A stretch of DNA of 64,000 nt from NCBI RefSeq assembly GCF_000308375.1, contig NZ_BAFQ01000053.1, positions 1-64,000 on the forward strand, read 5' to 3'. Position 1 is the first letter of the stretch. Each line of letters starts with the position of its first letter. Under the pieces are notes generated by a model, which saw only the letters and a program-made list of their open reading frames with translations, was not told the DNA's origin and did no database searches. A program made the translations under genes and the position numbers. Source of the stretch: Nocardia aobensis NBRC 100429. GTDB lineage: Bacteria; Actinomycetota; Actinomycetes; Mycobacteriales; Mycobacteriaceae. Below are positions 16,097-24,677 of the stretch, piece by piece.

Positions 16097-16939
16097 ATGA
16101 CAACGACCGCATCGCCCTCGCCGACCGGCATTTCGTTCGACTATGCCCGCTCGTGGTTGCTCGTCGCGGCGCACCGGCCCGACGCGGTCGACGAGGCGGT
16201 CGTTTCGTCGGCCGATGTCGTGGTGTTCGACCTCGAGGACGCGGTGCCCGCCGAGCTGAAGGCGGAGACGAGAACCATTGTGGCGCAACAGATTCGCTCG
16301 GGCCGCCGGGCGTGGGTGCGCATCAACGATGTCGAGACCCCGTACTGGGCCGACGATCTGGCCGAGCTCGGCAGCCTGCCCGAGCTGGCCGGGGTGGTGC
16401 TGGCCAAAGTCGAACACGCGGGCCAGATCGACGCCACTGCGGCGGCACTGTCCCCGGGCACGCCGATCGTGGCGTTGCTGGAATCGGCCGCCGGAATCGA
16501 AGCCGCCGCAGCCGTAGCGGCCAGGTCCGCGACCGCTCGATTGGCCTTCGGCAGCGGCGATTTCCGGCTCGATACCGGAATGAGCGACTCGGCCGCGGCA
16601 ATGGCCTACGCGCGCAGCAGGCTCACCGTGGCCAGCCGGGCGGCGGGACTGCCCGGGCCCATCGACGGACCCACCGTCAGCGAGGACGAGGACAGGCTGC
16701 ACGCCGACACCGCCGCGGCATCGGCGCTGGGCATGACGGCGAGAATCTGCCTACGGGAGGGGCAGGTCACTCTCGTCAACCGGGACCTGTCGCCGTCTCA
16801 CAGTGATATCATCTGGGCGACAGGCATTCTCGACAACGACGACGTCTCGCGCGACGGCTCCTATCGGCCACAGTTGGCGCGCGCCCGGAGCGTACTCGAC
16901 AGGGCTCGGATCTATTCGTGTCCGATGCCGAAACACTGA
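16097..16939 (+). CDS. HpcH/HpaI aldolase / CitE-like lyase
   Basis: A 280-residue TIM-barrel protein of the CitE/HpcH-HpaI family. It shows VVFDLEDAVP near residue 45, the Mg-binding glutamate in ALLESAAGIEAA, and FGSGDFRLDTGM. Relatives cleave or form malyl-, citramalyl- or hydroxymethylglutaryl-type (thio)esters or hydroxy-keto acids. The C-terminus is slightly short and does not resolve the substrate. AACGGAGG precedes the start and the dehydrogenase gene ends 49 bases before, so the two are probably co-transcribed. It may split a C-C bond in a side-chain or ring-cleavage product. Confidence 0.8.
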   Translation: MTTTASPSPTGISFDYARSWLLVAAHRPDAVDEAVVSSADVVVFDLEDAVPAELKAETRTIVAQQIRSGRRAWVRINDVETPYWADDLAELGSLPELAGVVLAKVEHAGQIDATAAALSPGTPIVALLESAAGIEAAAAVAARSATARLAFGSGDFRLDTGMSDSAAAMAYARSRLTVASRAAGLPGPIDGPTVSEDEDRLHADTAAASALGMTARICLREGQVTLVNRDLSPSHSDIIWATGILDNDDVSRDGSYRPQLARARSVLDRARIYSCPMPKH

Positions 16940-16969
16940 GGCGGACAACGCATCCGATCGCACCTGGCG

Positions 16970-17422
16970 CTATTGTTCGCGGTCGCCGATCACGCGCCGC
17001 AGCAGGCTGAGGAATTGGCCTGTTTCCGCTTCGCTCAGCCCGGACAGAATCTGGGTGTTGATGGTGACGACGGCCGGTGCGAGGGTGGTTGCCGAGTCCC
17101 GGCCGGCATCGGTGAGGGTGATCAGTTTGCGCCGCCGATCGCTGGTGTCCTTGGCGATGTGGATCAATCCGCGCCGCTGCAATCGATCCAGCAGGGGGGC
17201 GGCGGTCGACTTGTCCAGGGCGGCAAGGTTTCCCAGCGTCCGCTGGTCCATCGCGCCGTGCAGGTGCAGCAGGGTCAGCACGGTGAACTGTGGGCCGGTC
17301 AGGTCCTGGTGGACCTGGTCGTGCCACAGGCGCGTGTATGCCTGGTTGAGTCGGCGAGCCAGGGGGCCCACTCCCTCGATCGCGGCACGCGCGGTGACGT
17401 CGTTCGGGCTCTTTCGTGCCAC
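16970..17422 (-). CDS. MarR-family transcriptional regulator
   Basis: A 150-residue winged-helix regulator with the MarR pattern: LTGPQFTVLTLLHLHG, the recognition-helix region NLAALDKSTAAPLLDRLQRRG, and the wing D-T-S-D-R-R-R-K-L-I-T-L-T. MarR proteins usually repress divergent genes and are released by phenolic or aromatic ligands. It is divergent from ubiX/ubiD, and two near-identical palindromes lie in the gap between them. It is therefore very likely the ligand-sensing repressor of the decarboxylase operon. Confidence 0.9.
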   Translation of the reverse strand: MARKSPNDVTARAAIEGVGPLARRLNQAYTRLWHDQVHQDLTGPQFTVLTLLHLHGAMDQRTLGNLAALDKSTAAPLLDRLQRRGLIHIAKDTSDRRRKLITLTDAGRDSATTLAPAVVTINTQILSGLSEAETGQFLSLLRRVIGDREQ

Positions 17423-17446
17423 AGCTTACCTCGGCTCACGATTGAT

Positions 17447-17464
17447 TAGGACGTGTGCGTACTA
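17447..17464. promoter_or_regulatory. MarR operator, imperfect copy
   Basis: TAGGACGTGTGCGTACTA has the same design as the perfect copy 33 bases downstream, with two mismatches in the right arm. It lies in the MarR-ubiX divergent gap, nearer the MarR start. The 33-base spacing is about three helical turns, which would put two bound dimers on one face of the DNA. Confidence 0.65.
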
Positions 17465-17479
17465 TATCGTAGTGAGAAG

Positions 17480-17497
17480 TAGGACGTGTACGTCCTA
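17480..17497. promoter_or_regulatory. MarR operator, perfect copy
   Basis: TAGGACGT and ACGTCCTA form perfect eight-base arms around GT. The site lies just upstream of the ubiX start, and a repressor bound here would block the ubiX promoter or its early transcribed region. The alternative ubiX GTG start at 17486 lies inside this palindrome, which argues against that start. Confidence 0.75.
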
Positions 17498-17521
17498 AAT
17501 GTGCCGAAGGAGTTGAGGGCG

Positions 17522-18139
17522 TTGAAATTGGTTGTCGCGATGACCGGAGCCACGGGCGCGCCCGTCGGTGTGCGGTTACTGGAAGTGCTCGGCGAACTCG
17601 GTGTCCAGACGCATCTGGTGGTCAGCCGATGGGCGCGGGCCACCCTCGCGCAGGAAACGGACTGTTCGCTGCGTGAGCTGAAGTCCCTGGCGTCGGTGGT
17701 CTACGGCCCCGACGACCAAGGCGCGCCGATCGCGAGCGGTTCGTACCGGGTCGACGGCATGGTGATCGTGCCCTGCAGTATGAAAACCGTTGCCGCCATT
17801 CGCATCGGATACGGCGAGGGCCTGATCGCGCGGGCCGCGGACGTCATGCTGAAGGAGCGTCGCCGGTTGGTCCTGGTGGCGCGGGAGACGCCGCTGTCGG
17901 TGGTCCACCTCGAGAATCTGACCGAAGTGGCGCGCGCCGGAGCGACGATCATGCCGCCGGTCCCGGCGTTCTACAACCAGCCCGCGACCATCGCCGATGT
18001 CGTCGACCACCTGGTGGTGCGCATCCTCGATCAGTTCGATCTCGAGGCGCCGCTGGCTCGCCGGTGGGAGGGGATGCGACCGACGCCACCGCATGCCACC
18101 GTTTCCGGCACCGCCGAACACGAGGCGGTGGTCGCGTGA
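17522..18139 (+). CDS. ubiX: UbiX-like flavin prenyltransferase
   Basis: A 205-residue UbiX/Pad1 flavoprotein that makes prenylated FMN, the cofactor of UbiD decarboxylases. Family marks are VVAMTGATGAPVGVRLLE at the start, the V-P-C-S-M-K-T loop, the AADVMLKERRRLVLVARETPLS region and the E-N-L segment after it. The TTG at 17522 is chosen because GAAGGAG sits upstream and family members begin at this point; a GTG at 17486 falls in the operator. Its stop overlaps the ubiD start (GTGA), so the two are translationally coupled. Confidence 0.92.
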   Translation: MKLVVAMTGATGAPVGVRLLEVLGELGVQTHLVVSRWARATLAQETDCSLRELKSLASVVYGPDDQGAPIASGSYRVDGMVIVPCSMKTVAAIRIGYGEGLIARAADVMLKERRRLVLVARETPLSVVHLENLTEVARAGATIMPPVPAFYNQPATIADVVDHLVVRILDQFDLEAPLARRWEGMRPTPPHATVSGTAEHEAVVA

Positions 18140-19641
18140 CACAGCGCGGAAGTGCCTTGAACTTCAGGGATTTCGTCGAGGAGTTGCTCGCCTCGGGGGA
18201 TGCCGTCGACATTCGGCGATCGGTCGACCCGCATCTGGAAGTCGGCGCGGTGACGCGCAGGGTATACGAAACCCGCAGCCCCGCACCGTTGTTTGCGAAT
18301 CTTTCGGCCGGAGAGCCCGGTTTCCGGCTGCTCGGCGCACCGGCGGGCATGAGTCGGCCGGAGGCCGAAGCCTACGGTCGTATCGCCGCGCATCTGGACC
18401 TGTCTCGCGACACGAAACCGCGGGCTCTGCTCGAAAAACTCATCGAGGCCATGCATTCCGAACCTCTCTCACCACGTGTCGTCGAGGACGGCCCATGCCT
18501 GGAAAACGTCGTGCAGGGTGCGGACGTAGACCTCGAGCGATTCCCCGTGCCGCTGCTGCACGAGCAGGACGGGGGCCGGTATTTCGGGACCTACGGCTTC
18601 CATGTGGTGCGAACTCCGGACGGTGAGTGGACGAGCTGGTCGGTGGCCCGCACGATGCTGCACGGCCGCAACACGTTGGTCGGTCCGGCGATGCCGCAAC
18701 AGCACATCGGAATGATTCACACGATGTGGCGCGACCGCGGGTTGCGCACGCCGTGGGCGATGGTGCTCGGCGCCCCACCGGCCGCGCTGGCCGCCGCGGG
18801 CATGCCGTTACCCGCCCATGTCAGCGAGGACGGCTATGTCGGCGCGCTGACCGGAGATCCGGTGGAGGTGATTCGGACCGACCTCACGGGACTGCAGGTT
18901 CCGGCCAATGCCGAAATCGTGCTCGAGGGCTGGATCGATCCGCACGACACCGCTCCGGAAGGCCCGATGGGGGAATATCACGGATATTCCTTCGCGCACA
19001 GCAAGCGGCAACCCGTCTTTCACGTCGAGAAGATCATGCACCGCAATGATCCGATTCTGCCGGTGTGCGTGGCGGGTCTCCCTCCGGAGGAAAATCACAC
19101 CATCTGGGGAACGATGATATCGGCGACAAGCCTGGATCTCCTGCGCTCGAGCGGGCTTCCGGTCACCATGGCTTGGTGCTCGTACGAGGCCGCGACCTGC
19201 TGGATCGTCGTCGCAATCGATGTCGAACGGCTCGCCGCGAGCACCATGACCGAACGCGAGCTGGCCGACGCGGTATCCGAGGTGTTCTTCGGGTCTCACG
19301 CCGGGTGGCTGATCCCGAAGGTGGTGCTGGTCGCCGATGACATCGACATCACCGACATAAACCAGGTCACCTGGGCCATGGCCACCCGATACCACCCGGG
19401 GACAGGGGAGTACCTCTACCCGGAGGCGCCCGGAATCCCCATGGTTCCCTACCTTTCCGAAGCGGAGGTTCGCACCGGCCGCGGTGGAAAGGCGGTCCTC
19501 AGTTGTTTGCTGCCCTGTCAGTTCGAGGGCCGGGCTCCGGGCACGACCGCGTCCTTCCATGGCTCCTATCCGGCTCAGGTGCGGCAGCAGGTCCTCGCGA
19601 ACTGGACGAGCTACGGGTTCTCCGATTCCGGCTCGCGGTGA
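18136..19641 (+). CDS. ubiD: UbiD-family prenyl-FMN-dependent decarboxylase
   Basis: A 501-residue reversible (de)carboxylase using prenylated FMN. The E-R-E catalytic set is visible: Arg in WSVARTMLHGRN, and two Glu in EGPMGEYHGYS. Family members act on phenolic, cinnamic, furoic, pyrrole-2-carboxylic or naphthoic acids; the sequence alone does not fix the substrate. The GTG start overlaps the ubiX stop. It is the last intact gene of the island. It could feed a free aromatic or heteroaromatic ring to the monooxygenase at the other end. The longer open frame from 18064 overlaps ubiX and is not used. Confidence 0.92.
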   Translation: MTQRGSALNFRDFVEELLASGDAVDIRRSVDPHLEVGAVTRRVYETRSPAPLFANLSAGEPGFRLLGAPAGMSRPEAEAYGRIAAHLDLSRDTKPRALLEKLIEAMHSEPLSPRVVEDGPCLENVVQGADVDLERFPVPLLHEQDGGRYFGTYGFHVVRTPDGEWTSWSVARTMLHGRNTLVGPAMPQQHIGMIHTMWRDRGLRTPWAMVLGAPPAALAAAGMPLPAHVSEDGYVGALTGDPVEVIRTDLTGLQVPANAEIVLEGWIDPHDTAPEGPMGEYHGYSFAHSKRQPVFHVEKIMHRNDPILPVCVAGLPPEENHTIWGTMISATSLDLLRSSGLPVTMAWCSYEAATCWIVVAIDVERLAASTMTERELADAVSEVFFGSHAGWLIPKVVLVADDIDITDINQVTWAMATRYHPGTGEYLYPEAPGIPMVPYLSEAEVRTGRGGKAVLSCLLPCQFEGRAPGTTASFHGSYPAQVRQQVLANWTSYGFSDSGSR

Positions 19642-19784
19642 CAGCGCGATGCTCACCGGTCGGAGGCTCGGCCGGAGCCGACATCGTCGGCGGCCCGCTG
19701 CAGGCGTCGTTGCCTGCGACCGAAGTTGTCCGATTACGCTGCGCGTCTTCGCTGTAAGTCAGGATGCGCCCGAAACCCCCGCGT

Positions 19785-19833
19785 GGATCTGCACAACCTG
19801 GCCAACTTCGATACATGACATGGACGATTCGGC
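19785..19833 (-). repeat. Right copy of 49-nt inverted repeat flanking the island
   Basis: The reverse complement of this stretch matches 757-805 at 42 of 49 positions without gaps. On the plus strand the frame gives D-L-H-N-L-A-N-F-D and then meets a stop codon, so any gene once encoded here is broken. Together with the left copy it brackets about 19 kb of catabolic genes. Confidence 0.7.
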
Positions 19834-20144
19834 AGGAGCGGCCGGCACCAGCCGCTGCTGGATCGTCGCGTTCGCCAGACCGGCGCCGGATTCGAGCGAT
19901 ATCACGTTCGCGCCGCGTCGATGCGGACGAGAGTTCAACTCCGCACCGGATCGCCTGCGAACTCCAGCTCAGCGGAACAGCGTGTCCGTCGCTACGGTCG
20001 GGCGGTGACCGGTGCGCCCCGGCATCAACGAGCGCCGTGTTCGTGCGATGGCACCCGGAGATAACAGCCGCGTGTGGACGGCGCCGTAGAAGGGGGTTGG
20101 ACGGAACCAAGCACCGACAAGCATAGGTCGGCATCTCTTGGTGT

Positions 20145-20167
20145 ATTTTTGGTGGCCGCCCCAAAAT
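20145..20167 (-). terminator. Possible terminator of tRNA-Lys
   Basis: On the minus strand ATTTTGG pairs with CCAAAAAT around a G/C-rich loop and ends in an A/T-rich tail, about 47 bases beyond the tRNA-Lys 3' end. The stem is A/T-rich, which is unusual for this genome, so this is a modest call. Confidence 0.35.
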
Positions 20168-20213
20168 GGAGGCCTCGCAGTCCGGTCAAACTAGTCTGAC
20201 CTGGTAGTTTAAG

Positions 20214-20286
<73 letters not shown>

Positions 20287-20608
20287 TTGGACCTCCGGAT
20301 CGGGCCTGCAGGCTCCGTTCCGGTGCGGGAGAAACCATAACAGTTGGGTAGGCGGAAAGTGAAATCGGCTGTTCAAAGGCTGTTCGAGGGGGGATGGTGA
20401 TCTTGCGTGAATGCGGTAACGGTTGGCGGGCCGGAAGGGATGAATCGGGCAAGAGTGTGCGGGGCCGGCTCGTCGTGTTCACCCGGTTGCGATCCTTCCA
20501 CCTGGCAGAATGGGTGGGCGTGGTCTCGACCGATCCCCGCATGCGTGGTGGGTTGAGCAGCGTGGCTGGGCTTCCCGGTTGCGCACGAGGCATGAAACGG
20601 GGTTGCAC
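20287..20608. other. Intergenic: upstream of tRNA-Lys and the L,D-transpeptidase
   Basis: A 322-base divergent gap that must hold the promoters of tRNA-Lys (minus) and the transpeptidase gene (plus). I see no repeat, small gene or recognisable operator. Open frames across it continue into the transpeptidase gene but lack a ribosome site and a signal peptide. Confidence 0.5.
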
Positions 20609-21820
20609 ATGGGCGGACGTCGAGGCTCGCGGCGGATGAAAGTGGTGGCGGGGTGGTTGGGCATGGTGTCGATGCTCGCCCTCGCGGTGACCGGATGCAG
20701 TGATTCCGGGGCAACGGGAAGTGGATCGGTGATCGAGGCGAATTCGGCCATCGACCTGGTCACACCGAAGGTGCTGACGCCGATCGCCGATGGCGCCGTC
20801 GGAGTTTCGCCGGCCGATCCGATTCCGGTGAAGGTGGACAACGGGAAATTGACCGCTGTCACGTTGCTCACACCGGACGGCACTCCGGTGGCCGGGCAGA
20901 TCGCGCCCGACGGGACCTCGTGGCAAGTGACCGAACAGCTCGGCTTCAACCGCACGTATCGCCTGCGGGCCGAGGCGGTGGGGATCGGTGGGACTACCTC
21001 GACGACCATCAGTTTCACCACCCTCGCGCCGCGCAACAAGACGCATCCGTGGTTGCTGCCCGGGGAGAACGAGGTCGTGGGAATCGGGCAGCCGGTCGCG
21101 ATCCAGTTCGACGAGAACATTCCGGATCGCCACGTCGCGCAGGATGCGATCAAGATCACTACGACACCGGCGGTGGAGGGCGCGTTCTACTGGGTGAACA
21201 ATCGCGAAGTGCGTTGGCGCCCTGAGCATTTCTGGGCTCCGGGAACCAAGGTCACGGTGGATGTGAACACCTACGGCCGCGATCTGGGTGGCGGCCTGAT
21301 CGGTGACTCCGATATCCATTCCAGCTTCACCATCGGTGATCCGATGGTCTTCACCGCCGACGACAACACCAAGATGGTCACCGTCGAACGCAACGGCCAG
21401 GTGATTCGAACGATGCCGACCTCGATGGGCAAGGACTCCACGCCCACCCAGAACGGCATCTACATCATCGGCGACCAGTTCGACCACATGATCATGGACT
21501 CGTCCACCTACGGTGTCGCCGCCACCGGCCCCAACGGGTATCGCACCCCGGTCGACTGGGCGACACGCATGTCCTACAGCGGCATCTTCATGCATTCGGC
21601 ACCCTGGTCGGTCGGCCAGCAGGGCTATTCGAATACCAGCCACGGCTGTCTGAACCTGAGTCCGGAAGACGCCCGCTGGGTCTACGAGAACGCCAAGCGC
21701 GGCGATATCGCGATCGTCAAGAACACCGTCGGTGACACCCTGTCCGGTGTCGACGGACTCGGCGACTGGAACATTTCGTGGGCGGAGTGGAAGGCCGGCA
21801 ACGCCGACACCAACCGCTGA
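20609..21820 (+). CDS. L,D-transpeptidase lipoprotein (LdtMt2-like)
   Basis: A 403-residue cell-wall enzyme that makes 3-3 peptidoglycan cross-links outside the membrane. The N-terminus has basic residues, a hydrophobic stretch and lipobox L-A-V-T-G-C with Cys30, so it is a lipoprotein. Two Ig-like domains follow (about 50-250) and a C-terminal YkuD catalytic domain with F-M-H-S and SHGCLNLS, nucleophile about Cys346. The ATG at 20609 gives a proper signal peptide; the open frame from 20510 does not. Domain layout and the place near tRNA-Lys and orn recall M. tuberculosis LdtMt2 (Rv2518c). Confidence 0.9.
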   Translation: MGGRRGSRRMKVVAGWLGMVSMLALAVTGCSDSGATGSGSVIEANSAIDLVTPKVLTPIADGAVGVSPADPIPVKVDNGKLTAVTLLTPDGTPVAGQIAPDGTSWQVTEQLGFNRTYRLRAEAVGIGGTTSTTISFTTLAPRNKTHPWLLPGENEVVGIGQPVAIQFDENIPDRHVAQDAIKITTTPAVEGAFYWVNNREVRWRPEHFWAPGTKVTVDVNTYGRDLGGGLIGDSDIHSSFTIGDPMVFTADDNTKMVTVERNGQVIRTMPTSMGKDSTPTQNGIYIIGDQFDHMIMDSSTYGVAATGPNGYRTPVDWATRMSYSGIFMHSAPWSVGQQGYSNTSHGCLNLSPEDARWVYENAKRGDIAIVKNTVGDTLSGVDGLGDWNISWAEWKAGNADTNR

Positions 21821-21831
21821 CCGACGCCTAC

Positions 21832-21863
21832 AGCGGGCCTTCCGGACATCCGGAAGGCCCGCT
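21832..21863 (+). terminator. Terminator hairpin after L,D-transpeptidase gene
   Basis: AGCGGGCCTTCCGGA is followed two bases later by its full reverse complement, ending CTTC. Physically a stem of about 13 pairs with a small loop forms, 12 bases after the transpeptidase stop. Confidence 0.8.
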
Positions 21864-22128
21864 CTTCGTCGGGGCCTCGGGGCGGCTCGCATTATCACCT
21901 CGATCTCCGGCAACGCCGAGCCGGTACAACCGCCGTCCGGCGACCGGACGCTACACTTGCGCCCGCCAATCGATGTTTCGGTGACATCGGGACCGAGGTG
22001 CACGGTGCTGCGGCTTCCCGAAATCGCCTGTGTTCGTGGCTCTTCCGGAGCGATTGCCGCTCCGCTGCGTGGTTGGCGACGGCTCCCCGGTGCGATTCGG
22101 TCTCGACTTGCTGAAGGGTCAGGTCCTC

Positions 22129-23652
22129 ATGGGTGTGGGAGATCGGTACGCGGTGACGTCCGTCGTGTCGGTTATCGTTGCCGTTCTCGCGGTGACAATG
22201 GCCTCTGCTTCCGGTATCGCGGTCGCTGGACCGGCGGATCCGCCGGCGCGCTTCCTGCGCCAACATCTCGACTGGCGTCCGTGCGAGGATGCGGCCCTGG
22301 TGGCGGAGGGCGCGGTCTGCACGGATGTCGAGGTGCCCCTCGACTACGCCGACCCAGAAGGGCCGAGCATTCCCATCGCGGTCTCGCGGATTGCGGCGAG
22401 CGACACAGCACATCGTCGCGGTGTGCTGCTGACCAACTCGGGCGGGCCGGGTACGCCGGGGCTCGATGCGTTCGACCTCGTCGGTGATGTGCTCGAACCG
22501 GATGTGCTGAGCCGCTATGACCTGATCGGATTCGACCCGCGTGGCGTCGCCCGCTCCGGGCGGCACCAGCGCTGCGGATGGCCGGTCGCGACCCCGATCC
22601 GCTCGGCAGGTGTCGGGCTACCCGGATTCGTCACCGAAACGGCCCTGCAGGCGCGGCTGGCCGCCGACTGCCTGGTGGGAGGTGATCGGAACTGGATGCG
22701 GCAGCTCAGCACGCGCAACACCGCCCGCGATATGGACGTGATCCGTGCGGCACTGGGTGAGGACCGCATCAGCTATTACGGCGTGTCCTACGGGACGTAT
22801 CTGGGCGCGGTCTACTCGCAGTTGTTCCCCGGCCGCTCCGATCGCATGGTGCTCGACAGTGCCATCGATCCGCAGCGCTATTGGCTCGGGTTGCAACAGG
22901 ACTGGGGGCCGGCCGTGGAAGCGGCCTTCGACGACTGGGCCGCCTGGGTGGCGGTGCGGGATCGGCAGTATCACCTCGGCGACTCCGCGCCCGAGGTGCG
23001 CCGGAGAGTCGAGGCCCTGATCGACCGGGCATCACTGTCGCCGATCGTGGTCGAGGGCTTCGGCTTCGACGATCATGTGCTGCCGAATCTGCTGTGGACG
23101 ATGTTGCGGGACGCGCGCTTGAACGATGCCCTGGCGGCATCGGTGCGGGCGGTCGCCGACGCGGCGGAGGGACGCGCACCCGAGGTGCCCCCGCAGCTGC
23201 ACCAGCAGATCGAGTACTACGAGCACGACGAAGACTCGGTCATGGTGCAGATCTGGTGTGCGGACGCGCCGATGCCCGCCGATCCCGCCTGGTATTGGAA
23301 TGCGATCCAGGCGGCCCGCCCGAGTCAGCCGATCTTCGCCGCATTGGCCGACAACGTCCAGCCCTGTGCGTTCTGGCCGCCGCCGGTGGAACAGCCCACC
23401 GTGGTCGACAATGCGGTGCCCGCGCTGATCCTGTCCGCCACCGGCGACAACCGCACGCCTCATGCGCATTCTGTGGCACTGCACCGACAGATGTCGGGGT
23501 CTCGTTTGATCACCTTGGCCGACACCAGGATCCACATGGTGCTGCGTCCCGGCCTGAGCACCTGCATCCTCGACACGACCAACGACTACTTCCGGGACGG
23601 GGACTTCCCGGCCTACGACCGCATGTGCCAACCCACCACACTCATCGAATGA
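22129..23652 (+). CDS. Secreted alpha/beta-hydrolase, tripeptidyl aminopeptidase family
   Basis: A 507-residue exported serine peptidase/hydrolase of the TAP/SlpD type. An N-terminal hydrophobic segment with an A-S-A-S-G-I-A-V-A-G cleavage region serves as signal peptide. The alpha/beta-hydrolase core shows NSGGPGTPG, the nucleophile elbow GVSYGTYLG (Ser at about 220), the acid in SATGDNRTPHAH and a His in IHMVL near the end. CPA-type Cys residues in the C-terminal domain suit an extracellular fold. The ATG at 22129 follows GAAGGGTCAGG and starts the signal peptide; the open frame from 22030 is not used. The substrate is probably peptides. Confidence 0.82.
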   Translation: MGVGDRYAVTSVVSVIVAVLAVTMASASGIAVAGPADPPARFLRQHLDWRPCEDAALVAEGAVCTDVEVPLDYADPEGPSIPIAVSRIAASDTAHRRGVLLTNSGGPGTPGLDAFDLVGDVLEPDVLSRYDLIGFDPRGVARSGRHQRCGWPVATPIRSAGVGLPGFVTETALQARLAADCLVGGDRNWMRQLSTRNTARDMDVIRAALGEDRISYYGVSYGTYLGAVYSQLFPGRSDRMVLDSAIDPQRYWLGLQQDWGPAVEAAFDDWAAWVAVRDRQYHLGDSAPEVRRRVEALIDRASLSPIVVEGFGFDDHVLPNLLWTMLRDARLNDALAASVRAVADAAEGRAPEVPPQLHQQIEYYEHDEDSVMVQIWCADAPMPADPAWYWNAIQAARPSQPIFAALADNVQPCAFWPPPVEQPTVVDNAVPALILSATGDNRTPHAHSVALHRQMSGSRLITLADTRIHMVLRPGLSTCILDTTNDYFRDGDFPAYDRMCQPTTLIE

Positions 23653-23700
23653 GTCGTCCGATCGGGCCGGGCGGAAGGTCGAAGACTCGGATCCATGACG

Positions 23701-23738
23701 AAGGGGCAGGTCCGGAATCTCTTCCGGACCTGCCCCTT
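23701..23738. terminator. Perfect 16-bp bidirectional terminator
   Basis: AAGGGGCAGGTCCGGA (23701-23716) and its exact reverse complement (23723-23738) enclose a six-base loop. It lies between the convergent peptidase gene (stop at 23652) and tRNA-His (3' end at 23743). It can end both transcripts: the stem ends in TT or AA on each strand. Confidence 0.85.
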
Positions 23739-23742
23739 GCAG

Positions 23743-23816
23743 GGTGACCGACGGGACTCGAACCCGCGACAGCCAGGATCACAACCTGGTGCTCTACCAA
23801 CTGAACTACGGTCACC
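23743..23816 (-). tRNA. tRNA-His (GTG)
   Basis: A 74-base tRNA including the extra 5' G(-1) opposite C73 that marks tRNA-His. Acceptor arms GTGACCG and CGGTCAC pair fully, the anticodon loop TTGTGAT carries GTG, and the T-arm has GGGTTCGAGTCCC. It lies downstream of orn on the same strand, as in mycobacteria. Confidence 0.96.
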
Positions 23817-23869
23817 ATTGCCGGTAACAACCGGCGCGGTAGATGGTAGCGCGAAGACCGCCGGGAAAC

Positions 23870-24508
23870 CTAATCGGCGGGTGTGGCGGGTGGCTGGGTG
23901 CCGGTGGAACCGGCGCTGACCTGCGCGGCGATCTCCGCGATCTCCGCGGTCGAGGGCCCGGGGGCGGCAACGAACGCGGTCCGCCGGTAGTACCGGAGCT
24001 CGCGGATGGATTCCTCGATATCGGCGAGGGCGCGGTGGGCCAGGCCCTTCTCCGGCTGGCCGAAGTAGATGCGCGGATACCAGCGCCGGCACAGTTCTTT
24101 GATCGAGCTCACATCGATCATCCGGTAGTGCAGGTGGGCGTCGAGTTCGGGCATGTCGCGGGCGATGAAGCCGCGGTCGGTAGCGATGGAATTGCCGGCG
24201 AGCGGCACGGTGCCGGGGGTGGGAACCCACTCGCGCACGTAGTCGAGAACCTGCTGCTGCGCCTGCTCCATGGTGACCGTGGAGCGGCGCACCTCCTCGG
24301 TGAGCCCGGATTTGGCGTGCATTTCCTGTACCACCGGCGGCATCGCCGCCAACGCGTCGTCGTCGGCGTGGATGACGATATCGACGCCGTCGCCGAGGAT
24401 ATTGAGATCGCTATCGGTTACGAGCGCGGCCACCTCGATCAGCTTGTCGCTGTCCAGGCGCAGGCCGGTCATCTCGCAATCCATCCACACCATCAGTTTG
24501 TCGGACAC
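23870..24508 (-). CDS. orn: Oligoribonuclease
   Basis: A 212-residue DEDDh 3'-5' exoribonuclease that degrades 2-5-nt RNA remnants and pGpG. The catalytic set is visible: D10 and E12 in WMDCEMTGL, Asp in [10 protein letters not shown], and His and Asp in [11 protein letters not shown]. The length exceeds E. coli Orn by a C-terminal Ala/Pro/Thr tail after residue 180, common in actinobacteria. It is divergent from the HerA-like ATPase gene and lies upstream of tRNA-His. Confidence 0.96.
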   Translation of the reverse strand: MSDKLMVWMDCEMTGLRLDSDKLIEVAALVTDSDLNILGDGVDIVIHADDDALAAMPPVVQEMHAKSGLTEEVRRSTVTMEQAQQQVLDYVREWVPTPGTVPLAGNSIATDRGFIARDMPELDAHLHYRMIDVSSIKELCRRWYPRIYFGQPEKGLAHRALADIEESIRELRYYRRTAFVAAPGPSTAEIAEIAAQVSAGSTGTQPPATPAD

Positions 24509-24677
24509 CCCGGCAACCTTAGTGCGCGGACGGTGCGAATCGGACCGACCGCACCGGATGCGCGCCGCCCGGCCCGTTGCGGCCGCATTCCGGCAAATCT
24601 CCCGCTACAGTTTGCCCAGGTGTATGCGTGATTCCAGTGGTGCCGGCAGCGGTGGGCAGGGCGACGGAGGATCGGCG

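Larger units (their letters stand above)
19642..20213. other. Gene-less junction between island and tRNA-Lys
   Basis: No convincing gene. The stretch contains the right copy of the island-flanking inverted repeat and other broken, G/C-rich frames that look like decayed coding sequence. It ends at the 3' terminus of tRNA-Lys, a common integration position. I see no exact copy of the tRNA 3' end on the left side of the island, so no attachment-site pair can be named. Confidence 0.5.

Noticed and set aside
17486..17521. ubiX start at GTG 17486
   Set aside because: It falls within the perfect MarR palindrome and adds residues absent from UbiX; TTG 17522 has GAAGGAG upstream.
18064..18135. Longer ubiD starting at 18064
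   Set aside because: The extra region overlaps ubiX in another frame and has no ribosome site; the GTG at 18136 gives a coupled start and the family length.
19718..19735. CGACCGAAGTTGTCC as a third, direct copy of the island repeat
   Set aside because: Similarity covers only about 15 bases and stops abruptly, so chance is likely.
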